Part shown: piece after piece, positions 46,207 to 57,808 of the stretch | Layout: every line of letters begins with the position of its first letter | How positions within the stretch are numbered: the stretch's first letter is position 1 | Origin: Beverwykella pulmonaria | Taxonomy: Eukaryota; Ascomycota; Dothideomycetes; Pleosporales; Melanommataceae | Assembly (NCBI GenBank): GCA_001599595.1 | Contig: BCHH01000008.1 | Coordinates: 1,098,220-1,162,219 of the forward strand | Reading direction: 5' to 3' | DNA length: 64,000 bases | Notes under the pieces: generated by a model | Databases searched by the model: none | Told to the model about the DNA's origin: nothing | Seen by the model: the letters and a program-made list of their open reading frames with translations, nothing else | Translations under genes and position numbers: made by a program

Positions 46207-46514
46207 GCCTCTTTGCGCAAGCCCATGCGAGGGGCGGTGGCGGGTTGTGCTGGTGGTGGTGTGGTGTCGTCGCGTCGCGTAGTCAACATTCGAGCTTGAG
46301 CGGCGAGTTTAGGGCTTGTCGCAGCCAAGCGAGGAGCTATGAACCAGCAAGACAGGCGGCGGGGGGCAACCGCAGTGGATAATTGAGTGCGGCAGAAAGG
46401 GAGGGCGGGGGTGCGGTGCACGAGGGCGTTGGTTATGTCGCGAATAACAAGGGCGTTTGGCTGGCGGGGGGATCGGATCGGTGGGTGCGGCTCGGCGTTC
46501 TCGAAGGGCATCAT
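46206..46514 (-). promoter_or_regulatory. Upstream ORF overlapping the FCP1 start codon
   Basis: A 103-codon-scale ORF opening at an ATG at 46514 (another at 46511) runs to a TGA at 46205-46203 that overlaps the FCP1 ATG (46206-46204) as ATGA. The peptide is Arg/Pro/Thr-rich with no domain. If transcribed as part of the FCP1 leader it would force leaky scanning or reinitiation. The transcription start is unknown. Confidence 0.4.
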
Positions 46515-47320
46515 TCGGTGGGAAAACGGTTCCTTATAAATGTATCGGGCCACGCTTGGCGTCTAACCCCCGCTAGTCCACGCTCGCTTTCAGCTGTCAC
46601 GTGAGTGAGCGATATCTCCCGACAACAAAGCCACAAACGACGTGCCTCCGTTTGTCAAGAAAATCAGGCGAGTAGACACTCGGGACACCGTAGATGTGCT
46701 GCGAAGCGACGTCTACGATGAAGGGATTGGCCTTTACCACTCTCTGTTCCAGAGGGCTTGTAGGCAACAGGAGCAGCTTTCACTCTGAAGAGCGTGTATC
46801 GAGTAAGGACAGCTGCAACAGGTTCTTGCAAAGAGCCAAAAGGATCAGACTTGCTACAAACAGCTATGCTACATCTGCTAGAGGTAGTGTTGTCATTCTA
46901 GTAAGATCGCTGGGTGATTCATCACTAACTACTAGCCCTTCAGCTCCTCCTCCTTTGCAACTCGAGCATCATGAGACACGAAAATTGCGTTCCTTTGATG
47001 CCTTCCACATATAGCAGACCAAGGTTGCTTAAGTTAGCTCTCTTTCAAAACGGTCTTGTTCGGAAAATACACCAGAGATATTATTGCCAGTCTACGGCAC
47101 CGAAACCTAATCACACCACTAAATGCCCAAACACCCCATGACCAATTATCAACCCTCTTCTCCCCACCATTAAGTGCACGCCGTCGTTAGAGGTATCGTA
47201 ATGCATCTCCATCGTCGGTCATGTCTAAATCGGTCTAATAGTCCATGAAATCCCACCCGCTATCCAAACAAAAAACAAACGAACAAGAAAAATACAATTT
47301 CGCGACCCATTATTCCCCCC
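46515..47320. other. Intergenic between FCP1 and ATG26
   Basis: About 800 nt, no supported gene; a 106-codon plus-strand ORF at 46694..47014 shows no protein features. Confidence 0.45.
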
Positions 47321-50300
47321 TCATCTATATGCAGACTCCGAGTTGCGCTTCGCTGTGCTCGCGCTCTTCAATACCATGCTGCCTAGCGCCAAAGAACCAC
47401 TTACACTCCTGGATGCGTCTGTCGATGCCCGGGTCATTCCGGACACCGGCTGCTGAATTTCGAAAAGTTGGGGCAGATCCTCGTCTTCCCCGTCTTCGAT
47501 GAGGGTCCAGTCCTCTTCGAACTCATCTGTGTCGTCGTCTCGCTTTACATGCTTCTTGATCTGGGATCTCGCTCGGTCCAGCTCCCGGTACATGGTTTGG
47601 ATGGCGACCTGAACGCCGGTTTCCTAACATCGTTAGTGTCATTAAATGGCAGAGAGTGTTCTTCAATAACTAACCTTGCGGATCTTTTGTCCAAGGACCT
47701 TCGCCTTGACGATCATGCGCTCGCTATTAGTTGCCTCCCACAGCGCTCGACTGAAGACGCTGGTGTTCACCTTCTTCAGCCAAATGCCAACTCCAAGATC
47801 ATTGACGCGCTGTGCAAAGAAAAACTGGTCTCCGAAAAAGGGCTTGATGATGGTGGGAATTCCAGCTCGAAGGCTTGCCCCCGTAGTGCCGGATCCTCCG
47901 TGGTGCACTGCTGCATCCATTTGCTTGAACAGCCAATCGTGGGGAGCAGCTTGGATCTGGAAGATTTCTGGTGGAAGTGGGATTTCTGATTTCGAGGCAT
48001 CCTTCGTCTCCAGTCTGTCAGACCAGCCCTTGGAAAGAATGCAGCGGACATCCGCCTTGAGTACAGATTCAACCACGGTCTTCGTAAGTGCGGCGGGATC
48101 ATCAATGACAATTGATCCAAAGCCTACATATACGAGCTTCTTCCCATCTTTGCGAGCCTTGTCGATGAATGCAACCAAGTCTTCCGGCGGCTCATAGTTG
48201 TCAGCCTCGTCCAGAAACCAATATCCCGTTACACGAATCCAATCCGGCCAGTCAAGCGGCGGTGGGACCACGAATGGGCTGAAATTGTACAGGAACGGCC
48301 GTGAATTAGCCTGCATCTTGGCTAGAGAGGTGTTCTGCAACCCTAATTCACGGCGCCGCCACCTGTTGATCTGACTCGCAATAGCTGCCCAGAAAATTGC
48401 ATCGAAGGTGATGTAGGTAAGGGCATTGTATCCTCCGCCCATCTTATTCTCCAAGACCGAGAACGCATGGGGGTATGCTCGTGTGCGTGTCCATGGCATT
48501 GTGAAGGCGCGGAAATAAGGAATCTCCAAGGCTTCAGCAATGTGAATGCCAGCCATGGCACTAGGACTCTCAATCAAGACATCAGCCCCTTGACAAGCCT
48601 TCCACGCAGAGCTGCAAACATCGTCCAGCCATCCTCGAAACTTTGAGTTAGCCTCTTTCATGAAGTTGTAAGTGAACATGCCATGCTCCACGCAGATCCG
48701 CATCAACTCCGCAGGGTTGCCGTCGACCGGGGCAAAATCGATACCGTGCTTTCGGACCCAGGGCTCAAATTCGGCGTGTGTTGCTATCTTAGGTTTATGG
48801 CCCTCCTTAAGAAGTCCCTTACACAGTGCAATGTACGGTTGCACATCGCCTCTAGATCCAATGGTTAGGCAAACAATTTTCAAAGGCTCCGAAGGTTTGA
48901 AGTCCACAATAGACGCCAGCGGATCATCAAAAATAAGGGGGATTCGGTCATGATCTGCGCGAACGATCTGGGACACGCTCACAGAAGCCTCTCTCTCGGT
49001 ACCCTGACGAGCTTCTTGCAGAAGGTCGTGTTCTGCCTTCGCGGCCTCGTCGTCGCTGTCTATGCCAGAGGAGCAGGACTCTTCATCTTCAATGTATTTG
49101 GTACTTTCCAATATCCGAAGAATCGAAATAGCGCATTCGTCGCGATACTCGGCTTTGGAAAACTCGAAGAAGAGCTCCTCATGACCTCGAATGACAACTG
49201 CTAAACCTTGATATCCAAGCCGGAATCCTTTCTCTTTATTGACATTCTCGATGTCTCGCATAGGGAGAATGATCTAGAAAGGTCAATTATGTTCTCTTAC
49301 GGATAAGTGAGTAGCCAAACATACCTTCGTCTTAGAGGTGGGCATCAGGCTGCGGAAGCAAAAGTAACGGTCGCTTATGTAAATCTTTCCATAGTTGGGA
49401 AGCACCCGTTGCAGCGAGGCAAAGAAGGATGATTGAAGCTGTTCCGATTCGGGAAAAGCAAAGTGCTCCCGGAAGTGCTCCGCTGCTTTTGCTGCGTCTT
49501 CATCCTCTTCGAATCCATGTACCTGGTCCCCAGGCTCTAGGCCTTCAGCAGTGTTGTAGTGTTTCCTACCTCCAGCTAACATTCCAGATACCTTCTCGTA
49601 ATATCCCATTGACTCGGAAGCCAGTAAATTGCCCATCTTTTTGGACCTGGTTTTTAGGAAACCAGCGAGACCAGTTGCTTTTTGTAGAGGGTACGAGGCA
49701 ATTTCCTGGAGGGCGGAGGAGGAGCCGGACAAGCGGGTACTTGTGTTTGGGGCGTCGGTATCGTCGTCCGCGTCGGGTATGCCAAGCGGTGGATGTCTAT
49801 TACCTGGACTACCGGTGGGTTTGTGGTGTGAAGGTCGTGGGGACTTCAGCCGAGCTTTATCAGCCCCCGAAGAGCGTGTCGTGTCCTGTGAATGTCGTGC
49901 AACGCTGTCCGACTTGTCTGACGTGGAGACTGGTGGAGGGTGAAGGGACGGTGCTCGGAAAACGTCCGAACGGCTCAATATCTGGCTGGCAGATGCGTTG
50001 CTTTCATCGATAGACTGCACGGCAGCTGAAGACTCTGTACCAGGATCAAACGAATTGGTGGCTGACTCTGACGAATCTTGTGGTTTCGCTGATAAGGGAG
50101 ACTTGTCTCCCGCTCGACTTAGCGACTGTTTGTCCTGACGACTACCACTGTAGCTGCGCCGTGCCTCGTAACTAGGGCGACGAAAGCCTCGAGACGCATC
50201 CATGCTACGGCGCACGTCTAAGCTTCGTCTACTAACTTCGGCACTGGACCGCCCAGATTCCGCACTTAAACTCGGGCGTCCAACGTGTGGCGCGGGTAGA

Positions 50301-51949
50301 GGTGATAATGTTGCCCGAACGTTTTCTTTTATGCAAGGCGGTATGGGGCTCTCGGGGGATATAACAGGATCGCAGGGACTTGACAAGCCAAGAGCTGTTG
50401 GAGTTGTCGCATTGAGCTCTCCTTGATTTTGGGAGGTTTGGTGGTGCTCATTGTCGTTGATCATGATGCGTAACACATTTAAAGCATCTTGTCCATTCTT
50501 GAAAAAGGAGAAGAAGTACTGCCAACACGCTCAGTAAACAATCAACATTATGGTCGGGGTGGACATGTAAACTAACCTCGTCAATGGCGTACGTTTCGTC
50601 ATTATCGATAACCCGAACTTTAACTGTGTCTGCAAAGTCGAGAATGGAGCTTTCTTCAATCTCCAACACATTCTGAATTGGCAGGGATATCTTGACACTG
50701 TTGCCTTCGTTGTGTGTTCGGAAAATGACTTTCTGGATTGATTTGACCCACTCAGTCGCACTCATGGCGCTATCCGCTTTGAACTGGTATTTTCTTTCAT
50801 CGGTCGTCACCATAAACGTGGTATCGTCCTTGGTCTTAGTCTTGGATTCCAGCACCTCTGCTGATATTGCGTATTGTAGATTGATACGATTTCGCGGGAA
50901 GTACAAATCCGCAGGGTTTGTGTAATACGAAAGAACATCCCCTCTCAAAATGAACCAGTATCTGTTGTACTTCGATCGACCTCGCTTCGAGAGATAGCCT
51001 GTCTTGCTGACATCGTGCTGCGAGGAATGAGCTGTAGTTCCGCAGGATTGAATGGAAAGCTTACATGTTTCTTCGGTATATATGCGTAGAAGCATATATG
51101 TTTTTGCGTAATGTACATGTATCCTTGCAAGAGAATGCTCTGCAACAACCAGCATGGGTATTCTATCAAAATTAGATGACGTCGTTACTCCTAGTGCAAC
51201 AACATACCAGATATAACCTCCTCCAGTTCGTCGAAGTCGAAAATCTGCTGAAGCCTTTTCGCAAGGGTAACAGGTGTCTTGCCCTTGACTAGACCTACAC
51301 TACTGCCTTGCCTACTCTTGCGGTCAGTTAGGCGACGTTTCTCAACGTGGAATTCCTGGCTGGGAGCCACTTTGGTCTTGTAATTGGAGGAAAGTTCTTC
51401 TTGCGAAGTTCCGGTGGAACCATCTTCAGGTGGTCGGGGAGGCAGGAATTGAGAGGAAGACATGCGGTTTGAAGGCTGGGTTTCTGATTTGACTTCTTTC
51501 TTGCCAGAGACCCTCAGCTTTGGAAGCGAACGGAGAAGCTTGTTCTCCGATAGTGCTCGTCGATGCTTGTCCTGCGGAGCTTTGCTATCTTCCAGGTGAT
51601 GTTGTGGGGCATGAAAGTCGTTGGCGGAGCTTAGACGGCTCAACCGTGCAGCACCATCCAGGCTGTGGTACTGCACTGTCCGTTTTCCCTCGTCGTCACT
51701 CTCACCCGAGTCCACCTCTTGCATGGCTCCTAGATCGGTCTGCGACTGCTGGCCTGCCCTAGCTATCATGGAGAAGATGGATTGGTTCATGGACATGGTG
51801 TTGCTTCTCTTTGGTGCCGTGACGTCTTCCTGGGCATCTTCGCCATCCTTAAATCGCTCCGGGATGTCCAGCGACACCCTTCGTGACTCCTTCCGCTTCT
51901 TGGTCAGCTTTCGGCTGACCCCAGTCCGCCCACTCTCCTTGGAAGCCAT
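47321..51949 (-). CDS. ATG26: Sterol 3-beta-glucosyltransferase ATG26
   Basis: UDP-glucose:sterol glucosyltransferase with GRAM and PH membrane-targeting domains; needed for pexophagy in some yeasts and plant pathogens. Six exons: 51949..51208, 51162..51065, 51017..50577, 50518..49325, 49273..47675 and 47623..47321 (introns 45-58 nt), giving 1458 aa. The N terminus is basic and disordered. The first GRAM begins near residue 235 ([38 protein letters not shown]). The PH domain follows ([29 protein letters not shown], about 283-400). After a long linker comes a second GRAM (about 795-885). The glycosyltransferase domain starts around 950 ([23 protein letters not shown]), with the sugar-nucleotide motif [29 protein letters not shown] near 1270. 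Start 51949 is the first ATG; the frame upstream is open only from a GTG. Confidence 0.95.
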
Positions 51950-52836
51950 CTTGTGTATGTCGGGTTGTTGCGTGGTCGTCACCTCGAGGTTATGTTGGGC
52001 AACGGTGGGACCACCCGGTGACGTACACCAGCGATTCTGGCAAAGTTCGAGAGGACTAATACGTCTCTACGCCGGTCAGTCGTGTATTCGCGAAGAGTGG
52101 TGGCCTGGCGGAGATGGCGATGTGCGGTACGCGGAGGTTATGCGAGGATAGCTAGGCGGGAAAGGTGCGGCGCTCAGAGGTATGCCGGGATCGCAGATGG
52201 CGCAGTCGTGGAAAACTGCTGCTGCTCGTATGCGGGCCCAGTCAGACTGCTTCAGGCAGTTAGGGGAACGTATGGTCACATATTGAAGCAGAGTGAGTCG
52301 ATGGAGTGACGCCTGACAGCAAGTTCACGTCCAGGGATTGTCTAGTGGCCGTCTTTTGTCGCCCACATGGTTGGCAGCAACAACAGGACCTGATAAGCCA
52401 GCGCAAGGCTCCAGGAATACCTCGCTTTCGCCTCAACAAAATACCGGAGGCCGCTAGCTACCCCAAAGGCATACCTAATGTACCCCAGCGCCCAAACCGC
52501 TTAACAGCCTGGTTGCACGCTTCCTCGACGTTGAGATATCGAGGCGGCTGGTACAAGCCACACCCGGGGCAAACAGCGCCACAAGTAAAGTACGTCACTG
52601 TTTACGTTCGTGATTCTATCAGCTGAACAACGAAAGATGTTATTATCTCAAGTCACCTGCAGTTTGACTACTATACAAAATTCCCAAGTTCTGAGGGTCC
52701 CAAGATGACAAAAGAGCGAAAGAAATGGGAAAGAGGCTGCTCCCATCACTACAATTTGAGCCCAGTACAGTCACAATTATCCGTCACACCACGGAATTCG
52801 CCAAGCCATTTCCATCACTCGAGTAGATGCACGCAC
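51950..52836. other. Intergenic upstream of ATG26
   Basis: 887 nt between the PEP4 stop and ATG26 start; short ORFs only. Confidence 0.45.
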
Positions 52837-54213
<1,377 letters not shown>

Positions 54214-54795
54214 GACGATAACGAAAGCTTTAAATCAGATGAAGCTAGAAAGGGATGCAGAGGAAATGATTCGCGAAAGTGTTTGGGATGGAGATGGTGT
54301 TTGGGTGATGGAGCTGAGAGCTCCGAGGTGGCTGGGTGTACCTGACAGAGGCGTCATCTCCAGTCTGCCTGGAGACGGCACGTGCAGTTCGGTTTCAAGC
54401 GCCGCGCCATCACCGAACACAGCTAGTCGCAGGATTCTAGTCACAAGGACCAAACAGGAGTCAGACACAGGGTACCGGTAGTCCGCTACATCACATCCCT
54501 AAATGAGCTACCTATGAGATATGGTGGTTGCAGCCATTTATCCTGTTGGTCGCTGCCTGGAAATATATATATAGTCTCCATCAATGTCTCCTAGCTCTCA
54601 CGATGACTCTAAAATCGAAGTTGTTGGACTGTAGTCCTGCTATGATCTCAGTGGCCACTAGCACGACCGTCAAGCAATTCTAAACAGTGGTCAAAGAGGT
54701 CAACCTTTGTCCTACGAAGATCTATTGTATCTGCCAACAGGACTTATACAAGCCCATAGAAGCTCTAACTTGAAGGAGAAAATACTCAGTCCTAT
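54214..54795. other. Intergenic upstream of PEP4
   Basis: 582 nt, no gene; PEP4 promoter plus the 3' end of the EI24-like gene. Confidence 0.45.
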
Positions 54796-54852
54796 CTACA
54801 CAGCATCTTCCACTGGATTGTCAAAATACTCTGGAACTTGGACTACTCGAGC

Positions 54853-54896
<44 letters not shown>

Positions 54897-55831
54897 GCCG
54901 CCGCCGTGTCTCAAGATCTGCTGCCCATAACGCAGAGGATACGGCTGCAGTAAGAAGAAAGAGCATACTCGCCACAGGCACGAGCTGCAAGAGCAAGTAT
55001 ACTGTACCGTACCTAAATCCAGGGTCAGCCCTCTCCCCATGTAACCAGATTGACGAACGTACCAAGTGTATTGCCACCTGCGCTTCTTCGCAAACGCATT
55101 CCTTTGCTTCCTGTTAAATTCCAGAAGCTTGAAGTATCGCCAGTGTTGCAAAGGCCCCGCTCGGTAGCCTGTAAGCAGTAGGAAGAGGGGTACGCCAACG
55201 TAAGGCACAAAATTCAGCGGCAGGAGTATAACAAACTCTGCAATCTGACGGAACGAAAAGGGACCATACACGGACGATCGCGTTGGTTTACCAAGACGTT
55301 TGACAGGATTGTTTAGTGAGTCCTCGGAGACAGGCCGGAATGGTCTGATGAGGTCTTCGAAGCCTTTGTATACAAGCACGGCATCAAAGATGTCGACTTG
55401 AGACTCGTCCTGGTTCATCCTTAGCGCCCACATTTTGGGGTATGAAGCCATGCTTACTACGAGGAAAGCTTCAAACAGGAGAGCCGTTATGGCGGCTCCC
55501 TCTCCCAGGACTAGAAATGTTCCATTGACCCAGGCGCTCCCTGTATGGTGGAAGATGCTGAGGAACGCGACTTGTGGCAAATACGTCCAGAAGAAGAGGT
55601 TCAGAAGGACGAAAATGCTGAGGAGGAATGCTGGAAGCAGGCGAGCACGAGCAAGTGGATATAGGAACGGGTGTCCGAGGAAGAAGAAGAGGCCCTGTTG
55701 CCTGTTAGGTCCTTCTGCTCTCGCTGGTTTTTGCTTTTGGGTACCTTGAAAGGGTATAAAGCCGCGTGGATGCAGTCTCGAGCTGGGTAGAGGAGGACCT
55801 GCCAGACTGCTCCCAGCGGAGAGTTCGACAT
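54796..55831 (-). CDS. EI24/RRT8-like multi-pass membrane protein with polyQ tail
   Basis: Member of the EI24 domain family; fungal relatives include the yeast lipid-droplet and outer-spore-wall proteins Rrt8, Lds1 and Lds2. Molecular function is unclear. Four exons: 55831..55745, 55694..55458, 55409..55063 and 55012..54796, giving 295 aa. The N terminus matches the family (PLGAVWQVLLYPARDCIHAALYPFK|GLFFFLGHPFLYPLARARLLP). Hydrophobic segments lie near residues 52-70, 90-108, 165-190 and 225-255. Intron 2 (55457..55410, GTAAGC donor, GCTAAGG branch, CCAG acceptor) is 48 nt and stop-free, so its retention adds 16 residues; removal restores FLVDESQVDIFDAVLV. Intron 3 (50 nt) must be spliced to reach the hydrophobic VYLLLQLVPVASMLFLLTAAVSSALW segment and the R4-Q13 tract. 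Divergent from the PLP-enzyme gene. Confidence 0.8.
54856..54906. repeat. (CTG)13(CCG)4 trinucleotide repeat, coding
   Basis: Thirteen perfect CTG units followed by four CCG units on the plus strand. Read on the minus strand they encode four Arg and thirteen Gln near the C terminus of the EI24-like protein. Confidence 0.95.
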
Positions 55832-56203
55832 ATTGCAGAGGGTGTGGTTGGACCTAGAAGGTCCGCTGGTGCATAAACGGAAATCGGGAACCAGAGTGAC
55901 GCAATCAGCGCTGAGCTCGAAGGTGGCCCAAGCTCCACATTCCCGCAGATACGAAAAGCCCAAAGCTCTCAAAATGCTTGGGTGGTTCAGGCTTTCGTCT
56001 GACTCTCCTCCAGGCGCGCGCCAGGATTCTGTCGTTGGAAAAAAAACTCAATAATTGGACTGTATGCGACGATTCCGATGACTCTCCGTTATTTCTGTTC
56101 CTTCTATCCGCAAATCGTTGGGTGACTCGCCATTTGGAGACATGAGATCAGGGCTTTACACCCTCTTCTAGCACATCTTTACTTACTTTGATACTCGATC
56201 GCC
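55832..56203. promoter_or_regulatory. Divergent promoter, EI24-like / PLP enzyme
   Basis: 372 nt between divergent start codons. No specific motif recognised. Confidence 0.5.
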
Positions 56204-57341
56204 ATGTTCTTCAACCCGTCAGCCAATTCATGGAAGTATAAAGGGCGCCCGTTCAACCCAGACGTCGAAGCGTTTCATCGCCAACTTCCGGACTACAACA
56301 TCACTCCACTTGTCAATCTTCCGGAAGCTGCCAGAGAGCTTGGCCTGGGCCATGTCCTCATCAAAGACGAGTCGAATCGACTTGGTTTGCCCGCTTTCAA
56401 GATTCTCGGTGCCTCATGGGCAATCTACAAAGCGGTCGCGGGAAGCTGCGAGCTACCACTCACTGTTTCGCTAGAAGAGTTGGGAGCATCAGCAAGGGCC
56501 AAAGGTCTTAGGTTGGTGGCATGCACTGCGGGTAACTGGGGCCGAGCTGTTAGTCGGATGGCAAAGTACCTGCAGGTTCCAGCGACCATCTTCGTCCCTA
56601 ATACGATGGACCAAGCCACACAAAACAAGATCTCGAGCGAAAGGGCCAAGGTCGTTGTCGTCGATGGAGCTTACGAACTATCTGTTCAATTAGCCCAGGA
56701 CGCGGCAGAAAAGGAGGGCGGTGTTTTGGTTATGGATGTCTCCTGGGAAGGCTATGAGGAAATTCCACAGGTATGACCTGTGCCAATTGCTACAACCCCA
56801 ACTCTAAAATATAAATGTATAGTGGGTTGTAGAGGGCTACAGCACTATGTTGATCGAAACCGATCGACAACTAGAGGAGCTTACTAGCAAGTCAGCGACA
56901 CATGCCATTGCCTCTGTCGGGGTCGGCTCTTGGATGCAAGCAGTCTCGATGCACTATAAGGCAAAGGAGCCCACTGCAAGCGTAATAGCGGTAGAGCCAG
57001 ACACGGCAGCATGTCTGAAAGCTAGCCTTGAAGCTGGCGAGATTACTCCCATTATCACCGGCCATACAATCATGGCCGGAATGTGCTGTGGTACCGTTTC
57101 ACATACTGCATGGGATATACTTCGCAAAGGCGTTGATGCGAGCGTTGAGGTATCAGATTTGGAGGTGCATCGTGACTTGCAGTATCTACACGCCCAGGGC
57201 GTCAAGAACGGACCGTGTGGTGCCGCACCGTTGAGTGCATTGAGGCGACTTTGCAAGGAAAAGCTGCTCAGACTGAACGAGCAATCGGTGGTGGTTTTGT
57301 TCAGTACGGAGGGCGCTCGGGAATATGTCGTTCCCAGATAG
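56204..57341 (+). CDS. Diaminopropionate ammonia-lyase-like PLP enzyme
   Basis: Fold-type II pyridoxal-phosphate enzyme resembling 2,3-diaminopropionate ammonia-lyase (product pyruvate plus ammonia); a threonine/serine dehydratase-like activity is the alternative. Two exons, 56204..56770 and 56823..57341 (52-nt intron), giving 361 aa, somewhat shorter than bacterial enzymes. The PLP lysine is K66 in DESNRLGLPAFKILGASWA. The substrate-binding segment ACTAGNWGRAVSRMAKYL (near residue 105) and Gly-rich GVGSWMQAVSMHY region (near 221) follow. Acidic VEPDTAACLKASLEAGE and a late CCGTVSHTAWDILRKGVD segment are typical of the family. The C terminus reaches VVLFSTEGAREYV, so the protein appears complete. 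There is no targeting signal. Confidence 0.87.
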
Positions 57342-57630
57342 CTTCTACGATATCATGTTCAAACTTTTTCCAAAAAAATAAATATCTCGCCGTTCACACG
57401 CTCAAGCCTGTTAACCCTCCAAAGAGCCTGACTATACTGTGTATATACCGCATCACTACCTTCAAGTCAATGCTTTAGGGGGAGATACACTCTCCTTGTA
57501 ACACACATAAGATGACATGGTAGAGCGAGCTTGACCTCTTTATATAGCTTGGCTTATTTACTTAAGTTATTTTCCATGTCCCAAACTCCGTCTCAGGCCT
57601 GGGCGCGAAGACGAAGGTGATCTTTCCCAC

Positions 57631-57648
57631 ACGCGTTGCCTCGGCAAC
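57631..57648. promoter_or_regulatory. Overlapping MCB (ACGCGT) and RFX X-box palindrome
   Basis: ACGCGT at 57631-57636 overlaps by two bases the perfect inverted repeat GTTGCC-TC-GGCAAC at 57635-57648. The first matches the MBF cell-cycle box, the second the X-box bound by RFX/Crt1-type factors. They lie 161-178 nt before the BUB1 ATG. Confidence 0.65.
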
Positions 57649-57731
57649 TGTTTACTTTGGGAAAGCGCCGGCGCATCAACTCACCCCGCCACCGACCACC
57701 TCGACAACACGACAATTAGCGACGACGCCAG

Positions 57732-57803
57732 GTAAGGCTTCTGCTTGCATTTGTGTTTTATAGTTATATTCTTCCTTACTTCCCCCGTCTCTCCCGCCCA
57801 CAG
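57732..57803 (+). other. Probable 5' UTR intron of BUB1
   Basis: GTAAGG donor at 57732 and a pyrimidine-rich CCCACAG acceptor ending 57803, five nt before the ATG (72 nt). Confidence 0.5.
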
Positions 57804-57808
57804 TCGCC

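Larger units (their letters stand above)
57342..57808. promoter_or_regulatory. BUB1 promoter region and 5' leader
   Basis: 467 nt. Contains GGCGCGAA (57602-57609, E2F/MBF-like), an overlapping MCB/X-box (57631-57648) and a leader intron (57732-57803). Confidence 0.55.

Noticed and set aside
46694..47014. 106-codon plus-strand ORF between FCP1 and ATG26
   Set aside because: No domain, signal or splice partner; isolated in intergenic sequence.
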